64,000 nucleotides of DNA, taken from the NCBI RefSeq assembly GCF_900101615.1, contig NZ_FMZX01000002.1, positions 124,001 through 188,000 of the forward strand, written 5' to 3'. Made by a program: the position numbers and the translations under genes. Shown here in pieces: positions 1 through 9,583 of this stretch. A model generated the notes under the pieces. That model was given only the letters and a program-made list of their open reading frames with translations. It was not told the origin of the DNA and searched no databases. How positions within the stretch are numbered: the first letter of the stretch is position 1; each line of letters begins with the position of its first letter. This DNA comes from Belnapia rosea. Lineage in GTDB: Bacteria; Pseudomonadota; Alphaproteobacteria; Acetobacterales; Acetobacteraceae.

Positions 1-149
1 CAGGTCGCTTGCCAGGTGAACCAGGCGCCTGCGGCGAGGATGGTGGCGGGCAGCCCGATGGCAGCCACCAGCAGCCAAGCCAGTGACCTTCGCAGCGGCC
101 ATCTGGTTGGACCGACCATCGGCCGCAGGCGATCCGCCTCGAGGGGCAT
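1..149 (-). CDS. Partial membrane protein, probable sensor kinase N-terminus
   Basis: Only the first 49 codons lie in the window; the gene runs off its left edge. The ATG is at 149-147, preceded by GGAGAC about 6 nt upstream. The translation starts with a short basic stretch (MPLEADRLRP...RWPLRRS), then a hydrophobic helix of about 20 residues ending in GAWFTWQA. That helix closely resembles the N-terminal anchor of the HWE kinase at 11263-13347 (ASGAWLTWRQ), so I infer another membrane sensor kinase of the same type. The rest of the protein cannot be seen, so function is a guess; the signal-anchor and start site are what the sequence shows. Confidence 0.5.
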   Translation of the reverse strand, partial: MPLEADRLRPMVGPTRWPLRRSLAWLLVAAIGLPATILAAGAWFTWQAT

Positions 150-439
150 GCTGTCTCCAAAGGCCGGTGCGAACTTGGATCGGTTTCCTTACGGTTGATC
201 GAAATAGCGTGACAGGAGCCGCCATGGAGCAAAATCACCATAAAGTGATGTATTTGAAGTGTTGGCCGGTTTCTGCGAAGTATCGAAGGTTGATGACTCG
301 TGCCACCAGCCCGGCCATATCCCCAAGGCCAGAGTTTGGTCTTTCGTTGCAACCGAGCAGGTTCGGTGTCACCTCGCGCAGGAGAGCTCGATGGTCTGGC
401 GATTGCGCGACCCAGTCCTGATACCCGAGGAGTGTCGCA
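150..439. other. Intergenic region between divergent genes
   Basis: This 290-bp gap separates the partial minus-strand gene from the plus-strand kinase at 440. It is less GC-rich than its surroundings. It holds a small inverted repeat, ATCAC-cataaa-GTGAT (234-249), which could be an operator or hairpin. An ATG at 224 has a good ribosome-binding site and opens a 65-codon frame, but its codon use (many A/T third positions) is unlike real genes here. No promoter can be assigned with confidence. Confidence 0.4.
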
Positions 440-2971
440 TTGGCGCAGCCTGACGGATCCGGTTCCTGCGCCGTCAGAACCCTGTTCCAGGCACTTGGCG
501 ATTGCACCTATGCGCTGGACCGGGAGTTTCGCTTTCTCGCCTATGACGAGGCGGCTGCCACCTATTTTGGCCGGCCTGCCGAGGCAGTGCTCGGCCGCAC
601 CATCTGGGAAACCTTCCCGAAGACCTCCATCGGACGGTTGGAGCCGGTATTGCGGCAGGTCATGGAGGAGCGCCGCCCGTTGCGGGCCGAGATGGCCGGC
701 GCCGTGCGGCCCGACCGCTGGATCGAGTATACGATCTACCCGACCCCGGAGGGCATCGGGATCGCCTTCTCCGACCGGACGGAGGCGAGGCGGGCGGCGG
801 AAGCGCTGCAGGCGAATGAGGAGCGACTGCGCGACCTGCTGGCCACGCTCGACCTCGGTACGTCGATGGCGCGGGACCTCGACGGTATCATCCGCTTCTG
901 GTCGGAAGGCTGCGGCCGGCTCTATGGCTGGGCCGCAGCCGAGGCGCTGGGGCAAAGCGCGCACCGTCTGCTGCAGACCCAGTTCCCTGTCCCGCCCTCC
1001 GCCATAGAGGCGATGCTCGAGGCGACGGGTGAGTGGACCGGCGACCTGCGGCAGGTGGCGCGCGACGGACGCGCCCTGATCGTCGAGGCCCGCAAGGTCC
1101 TGCGCCGCGATGCGACGGGCCGGCCGGTCGCCGTGCTCGAGGCGCTGTCCGACGTGACCGCGCAACGCGCGGCCGAGGCGGCGCTGGCCGAGAGCGAGGC
1201 GCGGCTGGCGCTGGCCACGGCGGCGGCCGAGATCGGCATCTGGGACTGGACCTTCGCCTCCGACCGGTTGGTCTGTTCCACCCATGTGACGCATATCTGC
1301 GGCCTGGATCCGGCACAGCCGATGACGCCCGCCGCGGCGCGGCGGGTGGTCGACCGGGCTGATCTCACGCGGGTCCTGGCAGCCCTGCGCCGCGCCCGGG
1401 ACCCGAAGAGCCGCCAGCGCATTGCCCTGGAATGCTGTATCCGCCGGCCGGATGGGGAGCTGCGCCATGTGGCGCTGCAGGCAGAACCGGTCTTTGCGGG
1501 CGCCAAGGCTACCCGCATCGTCGGCACGCTGCGCGATGTCACCGAGCGGTGGCAGATGCAGGAGGAGCGGTTCGCCAGTGCCGCGCGGCTGCGGCTGGCG
1601 GTTGAGGCAGGGCGGATGGCGGTCTGGGACGTCGACATGGTCGAGGACAGGCTGACCGGCTCGCCCGAATTGCCGCGGTTGCTCGGCTTCTCCGCGACGG
1701 AGGTGCCGGATCTCGCCAAGGCGCGGACCCGCTTCGCCCCCGGCGAGCGGGAACGGCTGGGCTCGCTCATCGCCGCCGCCCTGGCCCGGGGCGAGCATTT
1801 CGTCGAGACGGAGTTCCGCTATCTCTGGCCGGATGGCTCGGCGCGCTGGCTGATGCTGCGGACCGAGCTGAGCCTCGGCGCGTCCGGGCGGCCGGTGCGG
1901 GCGACCGGGGTGCTGCTCGACATCACCGAGCGCCGCCGGATGGAGGAGGCGCTGCGGGAAAGCGAGGCGCGGCTGCGCCTCGCGGTCGCCGCCGCCGGCC
2001 TCACTTCCTGGGAGGTGGACCCACTCCAGCGGGTGGCACGGCGCAGCGACCCTCTGCATCCTGCCAGCGCGACACTCTCCGACTTTTCCCTTGAAGCTTA
2101 TTTGGCCTCCATTCACCCGGAGGATCGGGGGCGCGTGAGAGGCCGGCTGGATGCGCTGTCCACGGGGAGCATTGAGGATTACGCCATCGAGTACCGGGTT
2201 CAGGTGCCGGAGCGAGACGGATGGTGCTGGATCGAATCCCACGGCACGATCGCCGAGCGGGATACCCAGACCGGCCTGCCGAGCCGCCTTGCCGGTGTCG
2301 CCCGCGATATCACTGAGCGGAAGCAGGCGGAGGAACGGCAGAGCCTGTTGGCGCGCGAGGTGGACCACCGGGCGAAGAACGCTCTGGCCGTCGTGCAGGC
2401 GGCACTGCGGCTGACGCCGAAGGAGGATCCGGTCGCCTATGTGCAGGCGGTGGAGGGCCGTGTCGCCGCGCTTGCCCGGGCCCAGACCCTGCTGGCGCGT
2501 GGCCGCTGGACCGGAGCCGAACTGCGCGCCTTGCTCGAGGACGAGCTGGCGCCCTTCCTCGTGGATGGCGCGCAGGCGCCGCGGGTCCGGCTGGAGGGGC
2601 CGCCGGTGTTGCTATGGCCCGCGGCGACCCAGGCGCTTTCCATGGCCGTGCATGAGCTGGCGACCAATGCGGTGAAGCATGGCGCGCTCAGCCAGCCGGG
2701 TGGGCTGGTGACGGTGCGCTGGCGGGTGGAAATCATGGGGAGCCTGCACCTCCGCCTCGACTGGACCGAGCGTGGTGGGCCACCGGTGGCGGGCAGCCCG
2801 GGCCGGCGCGGCTTCGGCAGCCGGGTCCTTGAGGCAACGGTGCGGGCCCAGCTTGGCGGGCAGGTCCGCCAGAACTGGGCGGCCGAAGGCGTGCAGGTGC
2901 AAATCGACATCCCGCTGCTGGGGGGCGGCATCGCGCCGGTGCCGCCGGATGTCGCCGCCACGCTGCAATAG
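440..2971 (+). CDS. Multi-PAS HWE-family sensor histidine kinase (soluble)
   Basis: An 843-residue kinase with no signal peptide or membrane segment, so a cytoplasmic sensor. About five PAS domains are stacked from residue 10 to 630, each ending in the usual D-V-T/D-I-T-E-R signature. The C-terminal 200 residues are an HWE kinase core: phospho-acceptor motif EVDHRAKN with His643, the N-box HELATNAVKHGAL, the W-T-E segment that names the family, and a GFGSRVLE ATP-lid motif. HWE kinases autophosphorylate and pass phosphate to response regulators, often in light or general-stress pathways. The start is TTG at 440, chosen because GAGGAGTG lies 5-6 nt upstream and no ATG fits. No response regulator is adjacent, so its partner is encoded elsewhere. 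Confidence 0.9.
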   Translation: MAQPDGSGSCAVRTLFQALGDCTYALDREFRFLAYDEAAATYFGRPAEAVLGRTIWETFPKTSIGRLEPVLRQVMEERRPLRAEMAGAVRPDRWIEYTIYPTPEGIGIAFSDRTEARRAAEALQANEERLRDLLATLDLGTSMARDLDGIIRFWSEGCGRLYGWAAAEALGQSAHRLLQTQFPVPPSAIEAMLEATGEWTGDLRQVARDGRALIVEARKVLRRDATGRPVAVLEALSDVTAQRAAEAALAESEARLALATAAAEIGIWDWTFASDRLVCSTHVTHICGLDPAQPMTPAAARRVVDRADLTRVLAALRRARDPKSRQRIALECCIRRPDGELRHVALQAEPVFAGAKATRIVGTLRDVTERWQMQEERFASAARLRLAVEAGRMAVWDVDMVEDRLTGSPELPRLLGFSATEVPDLAKARTRFAPGERERLGSLIAAALARGEHFVETEFRYLWPDGSARWLMLRTELSLGASGRPVRATGVLLDITERRRMEEALRESEARLRLAVAAAGLTSWEVDPLQRVARRSDPLHPASATLSDFSLEAYLASIHPEDRGRVRGRLDALSTGSIEDYAIEYRVQVPERDGWCWIESHGTIAERDTQTGLPSRLAGVARDITERKQAEERQSLLAREVDHRAKNALAVVQAALRLTPKEDPVAYVQAVEGRVAALARAQTLLARGRWTGAELRALLEDELAPFLVDGAQAPRVRLEGPPVLLWPAATQALSMAVHELATNAVKHGALSQPGGLVTVRWRVEIMGSLHLRLDWTERGGPPVAGSPGRRGFGSRVLEATVRAQLGGQVRQNWAAEGVQVQIDIPLLGGGIAPVPPDVAATLQ

Positions 2972-3008
2972 GCGGCCTGCCGGCCGGAGCAATCCCTGGC
3001 GGTCGCGG

Positions 3009-5909
3009 CTACTCCTTGACGAGGGAGAATAGCGGCCGGTCGGAGGCGCCCTCGTCGAGGTCGGAGGCGAGGCGGCTGAGCGGTACCTCCATCACGCAGT
3101 GCAAGCCTGTGGGCGTCCAGTCCCGCCGGATCATGCCGCCGAGCTGGTCGCGGATCGTCCCTTCCATCACCCGGCTGCCGAAGCCGCGCCGTTCCGGCGG
3201 TGCGCCGACCGGCGACCCGGATTCCTCCCAGCGCATGCGCAACACCCCCGCCGCATGGTCGAGCGCCCAGGACAGGTGCACCACCCCGCCCGGCACGGAG
3301 AGGGCGCCGTGCTTCGTCGCATTCGTCGCCAGCTCGTGCAGCGCCATGGAGATCGACTGCGCCGCGCTCGGCCCGAGCAGCACCGAGGGACCCTCCAGCA
3401 CCACCCGTGGCGCCTGGCCGGCCGGTGCCGCTTGGCGGGCAGGGAGGAAGGGCGCCAATTCGCCCTCGGCAAGCAGCTGCAGCCGGGTGCCGGACCAGCG
3501 CGTCTGGGCCAGCAGGCTATGGACCCGGGCGAGCGCGTTGACCCGGCCTTCCACCGCCTGGGCGTAGCGGGCGGCATCCTCCTTCGGCGTCAGCCGCAGC
3601 GCCGCCTGCACCACGGCAAGGGAGTTCTTCGCCCTGTGGTCCACCTCGCGGGCCAGCAGGCGCAGGCGCTCCTCCGCCGCCCGCCGCTCGGTCACGTCGA
3701 TGGCGACGCCGACGACCCGCACCACGGGCCCGCCCGGCGGCTCGCGCAGCAGGCTGCCGCGAGAGTTGAGCCAGCGGACTGCTCCGTCCCTGGCCCGGGT
3801 AATGCGAAACTCGGTTTCCCAGGCCGAGGCATTGCCGAAGAGCGCGGCCTCCATCGCCGCCGTCACCCGTGCCCGGTCCTCGTCGAGGATGAGGGCGCGC
3901 CAGGCCTCATCGGTGATCGGCTGAGTGGGGTCGGTGCCGTAGAGGTGGTGGCAACTCTCGGACCAGTAGTGGGTGTTCGCCAGTGGGTCCCATTCCCAGG
4001 AACCGATACCGCCCGCCTCCTGTGCAAGGCGCAGCCGTTCCTCGCTGTGCCGCAGCGCCTCCGCCGCCTGGTGCCGCTCGGTGACGTCCTGGATGACGCC
4101 GCGATGGCCGATGACGCGGCCACCGGCCCCCAGGATCCGCTCGCCAACCGAGGCCAGACGCCGCTCGGCGCCGTCCGAGGCGCGGCGGATACGGAATTCG
4201 AGCTCGAGCGCCTGCGGGCCGTTCGGATCGAGGGCGTGGGCCTCCTGCGCCTCGACCGCGGCGCGGTCGTCAGGATGGACGAGAGAGAGGAGGAATGGCC
4301 GGGCAAGCATGGTGCCCGGCTCCAACCCCCAGATCCGGTAATTCTGGTCCGACCACCTCCAGGTCTTGGTCTCGTAATTGGCGTCCCAGGTGCCGATGCC
4401 GCCCGCCTCCTGGGCCAGGCGCATCCAGGCCTCGCTGTTGCGATGGGCGAGCTCTGCCTCGCGCTGCGCCGTCACGTCCATCACCACCGCCATGGTGCGA
4501 ACCGGGCGGCCTTCCGAATCCCGCACCGGCGAGGAGGCGATGCGTGCCCAGCGGACCGATCCATCAGGCCGGATGAACCGCTTCTCGCCCTGGTAGGAGG
4601 GGACCTCGCCTCGAGCCATGCGCCAGAAGCCGGCAAGGTCGGTCTCCCGGTCATCTGGATGGGTGACTTCGGTGAAGGCCCGGCCGATCAGTGACTCGGC
4701 CGGCCGGTCGAGGAGTTGGGCGAAGGCGCGGTTGACCCGGAGGAAGCAGCCGGTGGCGCAATCGGTCTGCTGCATCGGCACCGCGGATTGCTCGAAGGCG
4801 GCACGGAATTCCGCCTCGCCGGCGCGAAGCGCTGCATCGGCCCGTTCCATGGCGATGCGCAACTCCTCGAACTCGGCCACCGGGCTTGGCGGCAGCGGCG
4901 CCGGCAGGTTCGGGCTGGGGCCATGCGCCACCGCATCGGCCCGTTGCAGCAGGGCCTGGACCGGCCTGCGGATGCGCCGCCCAAGCGCTGCTGCCAGCCC
5001 GATGCCGAGGCCGAGCGCCACGCTGCCGCCGACCAGGAAGACCAGCAGCGGCCGCTGCCAGCTTGCCCGGTAGGCGGCCAGCGGCTCGCCGACGATGACG
5101 GTCCAGCCGGGCACGCGACGGAGCCGGCGGAGGGCGTAGAGGGCCGGCGCGCCATCGGCGCCACTGCTCTGGAAGGGCCTGACAGCCTCTATCCCGTCAC
5201 CCGCCTGGCTCTCCACCGATTTGGTGCCGACGAAGCGGTTCTGGTCGCGGGCATGGGCGACGATGTGGTTGTGCTGATCGGTGACGGCTGCGGTGGCCTC
5301 ACGGCTCAGCCCCTGATCGGTCAGCAACCGTGCGAGGCGCTCGGCTGGCATCGACAGCACGACAACGGCCTGGGCGTCCAGCGTGGGCGCGGCGATGGCG
5401 ATCATCGGCTGATCGGAGCCATGGCTGTCTATCAGGTTGGAAACGGTGGTCTGTCGGGTCAGCAAGCTGCGCTCGATCAGTTCGGCGGTCGTGCGATGGT
5501 TGGCAGGCTGGCCGGCGGGCGGGGCCCCGTCCGGCAGCATCGTGTTGAGGATCATTGGATGCCCCGCTGAGGCATCATGCACCGTCACCGTGCCGCCGAG
5601 CCGTGTGGTGATGGCTACCGCCCAGGCGCGGAATGGGCGGATATCCTCGAGCCGCAGCAGCGGCGAACTGGCGAGGGCGAGCGCGGCGGTCTGGAAGGTC
5701 TCGAATTCACCGTCGATGGCGAGCGCCAGCGCACGGGCGTTATCGGACAGACGGTTTTCGAAAGCGGTCCGGTAGAGTCCGGCAAGATGCCAGGCAGTGG
5801 CGCCGCCGAGGGCAAGACTCGGCACCAGCACCGCCAGCACGAGCGCCAGGAGATGCCCGGCCAAGCCGACACGCCCTTGGCGGTCCGGGGCCACGTGCCG
5901 CCTCGGCAT
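3009..5909 (-). CDS. Membrane HWE-family sensor histidine kinase with Cache-like and PAS domains
   Basis: A 966-residue kinase. Residues about 15-40 form an N-terminal membrane helix, followed by an extracytoplasmic region of about 240 residues that looks like a dCache sensor, a second helix (VFLVGGSVALGLGIGLAAAL) and a HAMP-like linker. Three PAS/PAC units follow, each closing with a D-V-T-E/Q-R motif, then the HWE core with EVDHRAKN (His758), HELATNATKHGAL, RWEESG and GFGSRVME. The open frame extends much further upstream, but that would overlap a convincing membrane-protein gene; ATG 5909 has GGAGACGAGG just upstream. It lies 38 bp downstream of that membrane-protein gene and may share its transcript. 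No cognate regulator is beside it. Confidence 0.9.
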   Translation of the reverse strand: MPRRHVAPDRQGRVGLAGHLLALVLAVLVPSLALGGATAWHLAGLYRTAFENRLSDNARALALAIDGEFETFQTAALALASSPLLRLEDIRPFRAWAVAITTRLGGTVTVHDASAGHPMILNTMLPDGAPPAGQPANHRTTAELIERSLLTRQTTVSNLIDSHGSDQPMIAIAAPTLDAQAVVVLSMPAERLARLLTDQGLSREATAAVTDQHNHIVAHARDQNRFVGTKSVESQAGDGIEAVRPFQSSGADGAPALYALRRLRRVPGWTVIVGEPLAAYRASWQRPLLVFLVGGSVALGLGIGLAAALGRRIRRPVQALLQRADAVAHGPSPNLPAPLPPSPVAEFEELRIAMERADAALRAGEAEFRAAFEQSAVPMQQTDCATGCFLRVNRAFAQLLDRPAESLIGRAFTEVTHPDDRETDLAGFWRMARGEVPSYQGEKRFIRPDGSVRWARIASSPVRDSEGRPVRTMAVVMDVTAQREAELAHRNSEAWMRLAQEAGGIGTWDANYETKTWRWSDQNYRIWGLEPGTMLARPFLLSLVHPDDRAAVEAQEAHALDPNGPQALELEFRIRRASDGAERRLASVGERILGAGGRVIGHRGVIQDVTERHQAAEALRHSEERLRLAQEAGGIGSWEWDPLANTHYWSESCHHLYGTDPTQPITDEAWRALILDEDRARVTAAMEAALFGNASAWETEFRITRARDGAVRWLNSRGSLLREPPGGPVVRVVGVAIDVTERRAAEERLRLLAREVDHRAKNSLAVVQAALRLTPKEDAARYAQAVEGRVNALARVHSLLAQTRWSGTRLQLLAEGELAPFLPARQAAPAGQAPRVVLEGPSVLLGPSAAQSISMALHELATNATKHGALSVPGGVVHLSWALDHAAGVLRMRWEESGSPVGAPPERRGFGSRVMEGTIRDQLGGMIRRDWTPTGLHCVMEVPLSRLASDLDEGASDRPLFSLVKE

Positions 5910-5947
5910 GCCTCGTCTCCGCTGATCTGGATACCTGCTGCCGCGCC

Positions 5948-6397
5948 CTACCGCAGGGATGTCGAATGCAGGCGTGCCGACCGGGGCAGGAGCATGGGCA
6001 GGATGAGGCCGACGCCGATGCCCCAGCAGCCATTGATCAGAATCGAGATCAGCATCCGCATCGGGTCGAAGCCGCCGGCCAGGGGCTGCCCCTTCAAGGG
6101 CGCCACCACGAACCAGCTCACCAGCGCGGCCAGCAGGCCGAGCGCCAAGCCGCTCAGCCAGCCTGGAATCCGCGCGAGGCGCGGCCAGACAAATCCATAG
6201 GCAAGGCCGTAGAGTCCACCCCAGAAGCAGAGGTTCAGCAGCAAGGGCACGCCATAGGGCGGTACAGGCACCATGGGATAGGGCGCCCTTGGCATCAGGC
6301 CAAGGGCATAGAGCAGGCCCCACATGCCCTGATGAAAGGTCAGCACGGACAGGGCCGCAGCGAGGAAGCCCAACAGGGCACGGAGTGGCGCGGTCAT
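5948..6397 (-). CDS. Four-helix membrane protein of unknown function
   Basis: A 149-residue protein with four predicted membrane helices, two of them at about residues 5-30 and 45-70, the last near the C-terminus (NGCWGIGVGLILPML). The start at 6397 is supported by AAGGAG 6 nt upstream; an earlier in-frame ATG adds 23 hydrophilic residues without a good site. I do not recognise the family. It sits directly upstream of the HWE kinase on the same strand with a 38-bp gap, so it may be co-transcribed with that sensor and could be an accessory membrane component, which is inference only. Confidence 0.75.
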   Translation of the reverse strand: MTAPLRALLGFLAAALSVLTFHQGMWGLLYALGLMPRAPYPMVPVPPYGVPLLLNLCFWGGLYGLAYGFVWPRLARIPGWLSGLALGLLAALVSWFVVAPLKGQPLAGGFDPMRMLISILINGCWGIGVGLILPMLLPRSARLHSTSLR

Positions 6398-6484
6398 GGG
6401 TGCTCCTTTTGCATCCGGCGCGAAGTCTCTGCCGGGCAGGCGTGATGCGTCAACCAAACGACGCAACAGCTCCCGCCATTCGCA

Positions 6485-8479
6485 TCAGACATCAACCTCC
6501 GCCTCGTCGAGCTTCGCGGCATTCTCCTGGATGAATTTGAAGCGCAACTCGGGACGGCGGCCCATCAAGGCTTCCATAAGCTCCGCCGTGCGGGTGCGCT
6601 CCTCGGGCGGCAGCACCACCTTCAGCAGGGTACGCCGCTTCGGGTCCATGGTGGTTTCCTTGAGCGCCGCCGGCGGCATCTCGCCAAGGCCCTTGAAGCG
6701 GCTGACCTCGACCTTCTGGCTCGGCTTGAAGTCGCGCTTCAGGATCCGCTCGCGATCGGCATCGTCCCGCGCATAGACCGACTTGCCGCCATGCTGCAAC
6801 CGATAGAGCGGCGGCTGGGCGAGGTGCAGGCGGCCCTGGCGGACCAACTCCGGCAGCTCTTTGTAAAAGAAGGTCATCAGCAGCGCGGCGATATGCGCGC
6901 CATCTACATCCGCATCCGTCATGATGACGATGCGGCCGTAGCGCAGCCGGGCCAGGTCGAACCGCTCGCCAGCGCCGCAGCCGAGCGCCTCGATCAGGTC
7001 CTTGAGCTCCTGGTTCTGGCGCAGCTTGTCGGCCGAGGCGGAGGCGACGTTGAGAATCTTGCCGCGCAGCGGCAGCACTGCCTGGGTTTCGCGGTCGCGC
7101 GCCTGCTTGGCGGAACCGCCGGCCGAATCGCCCTCGACCAGAAAGAGCTCGGTTCCCTCGGCGCTCTCGCGCGAGCAATCGGCGAGCTTGCCAGGCAGGC
7201 GAAGCTTCCGCGTCGCCGATTTGCGCGGCGTGTCCTTCTGCTCGCGGCGACGGATGCGCTCCTCGGCGCGCTCGATGGCCCAGGTGAGGAGGTTGCCGGC
7301 GGTGGTGGGGTCGCCGGCGAGCCAATGGTCGAAATGGTCGCGCAGCGCCGTCTCGACCAGCTTCGTGGCCTCGGGGCTGGTGAGCTTCTCCTTGGTCTGT
7401 CCCTGGAATTGCGGGTCCCGGACGAAGACGCTCAGCATTCCGGCGAGGCCGCCAAACAGGTCCTCGGCGGTGACGGTCGCGGCGCGCTTCTCCTTCTTCA
7501 ACTCGCCATAGGCGCGGAGGCCCTTGACCAGCGCGCCGCGCAGCCCGGCCTCATGCGTGCCGCCTTGCGGCGTGGGGATGGTGTTGGCGTAGGTGGAGAG
7601 GAAGCCATCGCCCTGTTCCAGCCAGGTCACCGCCCATTCGCAGCGACCGGCACCCTCGGGAAAGCTCGCCTCGCCGACATAGGGGGCGGGGACGACCTGG
7701 CTGCGGCCCTCGAGTGCCGAGCCGAGGAAGTCGGCCAGGCCGCCCGGGAAGTGCAGCGTGGCACTGGCCGGCGTCTCGCCGGTGGCGAGCGAGGCGTCGC
7801 AAGCCCAGCGGATCTCGACGCCACGATAGAGATAGGCCTTGGAGCGGCAGAGCCGGTAGAGCCGGGCAGCGGAGAATTCCAGCTTCCCGAAGATCTCGGG
7901 GTCCGGCTTGAAGCGGATGGTGGTGCCGCGGCGGTTGTGGATCGCCCCGGCATTCTTGAGCCGGCCAAGTGGCTTCCCGCGGGCATAGGCCTGGGTGAAG
8001 AGGGTGCGGTCGCGCGCCACCTCCACCTCCAGCCGCTCCGCCAGTGCATTCACCACCGAGGAGCCGACACCGTGCAGGCCGCCCGAGGTCTCATAGGCCT
8101 TGCCGGAGAATTTGCCGCCCGAATGCAGGGTGGTGAAGATCACCTCGAGCGCGGAGAGCTTCGGGAATTTCGGGTGCGGGTCGGTCGGGATCCCCCGTCC
8201 GTTGTCCCGCACGGTCAGCCAATTGCCCGGCTCGAGCGACACCTCGATGCGATCGGCATGGCCGGCCACCGCCTCGTCCATGGCGTTGTCGATGATCTCG
8301 GCGGCAAGGTGATGAAGGGCGTTCTCATCCGTGCCGCCGATATACATGCCGGGCCGGCGGCGGACGGGCTCCAGCCCCTCCAGCACCTCGATGTCCTTGG
8401 CGGAGTAGGAGGCCGTCTCGGGCGCGGTGGCGATGCCCCCCTTGCTGCCAGGGCGGCGACCGCCGAAAAGATCGTTCAT
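6485..8479 (-). CDS. parE: DNA topoisomerase IV subunit B
   Basis: A 664-residue type IIA topoisomerase ATPase subunit; with ParC it decatenates daughter chromosomes. The GHKL ATPase carries RRPGMYIGG, the Mg-binding EIIDNAMDEA and the ATP-lid GGLHGVGSSVVNAL. The TOPRIM domain has EGDSAGGSAKQARDRETQAV and the metal-binding DADVDGAH. Length and the absence of the large C-terminal insertion of many GyrB proteins favour ParE over GyrB. The chosen ATG (8479) gives MNDLF and has AGGGGA upstream; an earlier in-frame start adds 17 residues without support. ParC is not in this window. Confidence 0.93.
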   Translation of the reverse strand: MNDLFGGRRPGSKGGIATAPETASYSAKDIEVLEGLEPVRRRPGMYIGGTDENALHHLAAEIIDNAMDEAVAGHADRIEVSLEPGNWLTVRDNGRGIPTDPHPKFPKLSALEVIFTTLHSGGKFSGKAYETSGGLHGVGSSVVNALAERLEVEVARDRTLFTQAYARGKPLGRLKNAGAIHNRRGTTIRFKPDPEIFGKLEFSAARLYRLCRSKAYLYRGVEIRWACDASLATGETPASATLHFPGGLADFLGSALEGRSQVVPAPYVGEASFPEGAGRCEWAVTWLEQGDGFLSTYANTIPTPQGGTHEAGLRGALVKGLRAYGELKKEKRAATVTAEDLFGGLAGMLSVFVRDPQFQGQTKEKLTSPEATKLVETALRDHFDHWLAGDPTTAGNLLTWAIERAEERIRRREQKDTPRKSATRKLRLPGKLADCSRESAEGTELFLVEGDSAGGSAKQARDRETQAVLPLRGKILNVASASADKLRQNQELKDLIEALGCGAGERFDLARLRYGRIVIMTDADVDGAHIAALLMTFFYKELPELVRQGRLHLAQPPLYRLQHGGKSVYARDDADRERILKRDFKPSQKVEVSRFKGLGEMPPAALKETTMDPKRRTLLKVVLPPEERTRTAELMEALMGRRPELRFKFIQENAAKLDEAEVDV

Positions 8480-8589
8480 GTCTTGTTCCCCTGATCCGGC
8501 AAAGATAGCCGCCAGAGGCGCCTGATACAATCCGGGCGGCGAGTTGCCTCGCCGCCCGGGTCGCTAGTGTTGCTCTGGAACCGCTGACC

Positions 8590-9096
8590 TCAGGGCGCCT
8601 TGTCCTGCGGCAGGTGCGCCTCGATCATCCACAGCATCTTGTCGGCGGCGCGGGACTGCTCGGTCAGCAGATCGGCCGTATCGGCATCGCCCGCCTCGTC
8701 CGTCTGGTCGATGCCCTCGCGCAGCGCCTTGCCGACCATCGCGTAGCGATCGGCGAGCTGGGCCACGTGGTCCATGCCGGCATAGATGTCGGTCGGGTAG
8801 GGCGGCAGGCGGGTGCCGGCGGCCAGGGTCTGGGTCACGCCATTGGCGGTGCCGCCAAGCTGGACGATGCGCTCAGCCAGGTCGTCGGTCGATTCCTGGA
8901 GGGCGTTGTAGAATTCCTCGAACAGCTTGTGCAGCTCGCCGAAATGCGGACCCTTCACGTTCCAATGGGCCTGGCGGGTGGCATTGTAGAGGTCGATCGT
9001 ATCGACCAGGCAGGCCTGCAGGACGCCGATGGACACCTGCTTCGCATTGCTCGGCACGTCGTTCCGCGTGGCATGAGTCTTAGCGGCTTTCGCCAT
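8590..9096 (-). CDS. dps: Dps-type DNA-binding ferritin-like protein
   Basis: A 168-residue Dps-family protein, a dodecameric miniferritin that oxidises and stores iron and protects DNA under starvation or oxidative stress. The dinuclear ferroxidase site is visible: a His in QAHWNVKGPHF followed by Asp and Glu in QESTDDLAERI. The short N-terminal tail MAKAAKTHATRN is basic, as expected for DNA contact. The start at 9096 is preceded by GGAGGAG with correct spacing; the open frame continues upstream without a better site. It stands alone between parE and a small membrane protein. I looked for an EcfG-type promoter upstream and saw none. Confidence 0.92.
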   Translation of the reverse strand: MAKAAKTHATRNDVPSNAKQVSIGVLQACLVDTIDLYNATRQAHWNVKGPHFGELHKLFEEFYNALQESTDDLAERIVQLGGTANGVTQTLAAGTRLPPYPTDIYAGMDHVAQLADRYAMVGKALREGIDQTDEAGDADTADLLTEQSRAADKMLWMIEAHLPQDKAP

Positions 9097-9353
9097 GAGG
9101 TACTCCTCCATTGAGTGACCGATATCATGTGGCGCGTCCGGGCCCGGGGTCATCCCCTGGGAGCACGAGCGCTGCCTGCCGCAGCGCAGAAGAGGCGCCA
9201 CGGACGCCCGGGACGGCAATGACAAACCCGTGTGCTGGTTATTTCAAGGGGCCTGCGCGGAAAGATGGGCCGGCCGTCAGCCAAAGGCCATGAGGGAGTC
9301 ACGTCCCAGCGCGCAGGCTTCGCACGGCGCATCAAGCGCGAGAGAGGCGGACC

Positions 9354-9551
9354 ATGGGCGGAATGATGGCGATGCTGCGAGCCAATGGCTGGGCGGCGAT
9401 CGGGGTGTTGATACTGGCGACCGCGGGGCTGATCGCCATCGGCCAGCAGCAGGCGGCCTCGTTGCTCGGTTGCGTGGCCGGAATCCTCCTGATGTGGAAG
9501 AGCGAATCCGGCCGCCCCTCCGCCCCCGAGGAAGCAGGACACGAGGCTTGA
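9354..9551 (+). CDS. Small two-helix membrane protein
   Basis: A 65-residue protein with two hydrophobic stretches (about residues 13-30 and 35-50) and a charged C-terminal tail rich in Glu and Pro. GAGAGAGGCGG precedes the ATG, and third positions are mostly G or C, as in real genes here. No family is recognised. It stands alone between the divergently placed dps gene and the convergent MFS gene. It is short enough that chance cannot be excluded. Confidence 0.5.
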   Translation: MGGMMAMLRANGWAAIGVLILATAGLIAIGQQQAASLLGCVAGILLMWKSESGRPSAPEEAGHEA

Positions 9552-9583
9552 CCGGGGCTTGAGCGGAAGGGCGCCGCGCCGTC

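Noticed and set aside
224-421. 65-codon plus-strand frame with a good ribosome-binding site, upstream of the first kinase
   Set aside because: Codon use is rich in A/T third positions, unlike other genes here, and the product shows no recognisable domain or signal.
3009-6323. Longer kinase starting at 6323
   Set aside because: The extra N-terminal residues are Pro/Arg/Ala-rich noise and overlap a convincing membrane-protein gene in another frame; ATG 5909 has a good ribosome-binding site.
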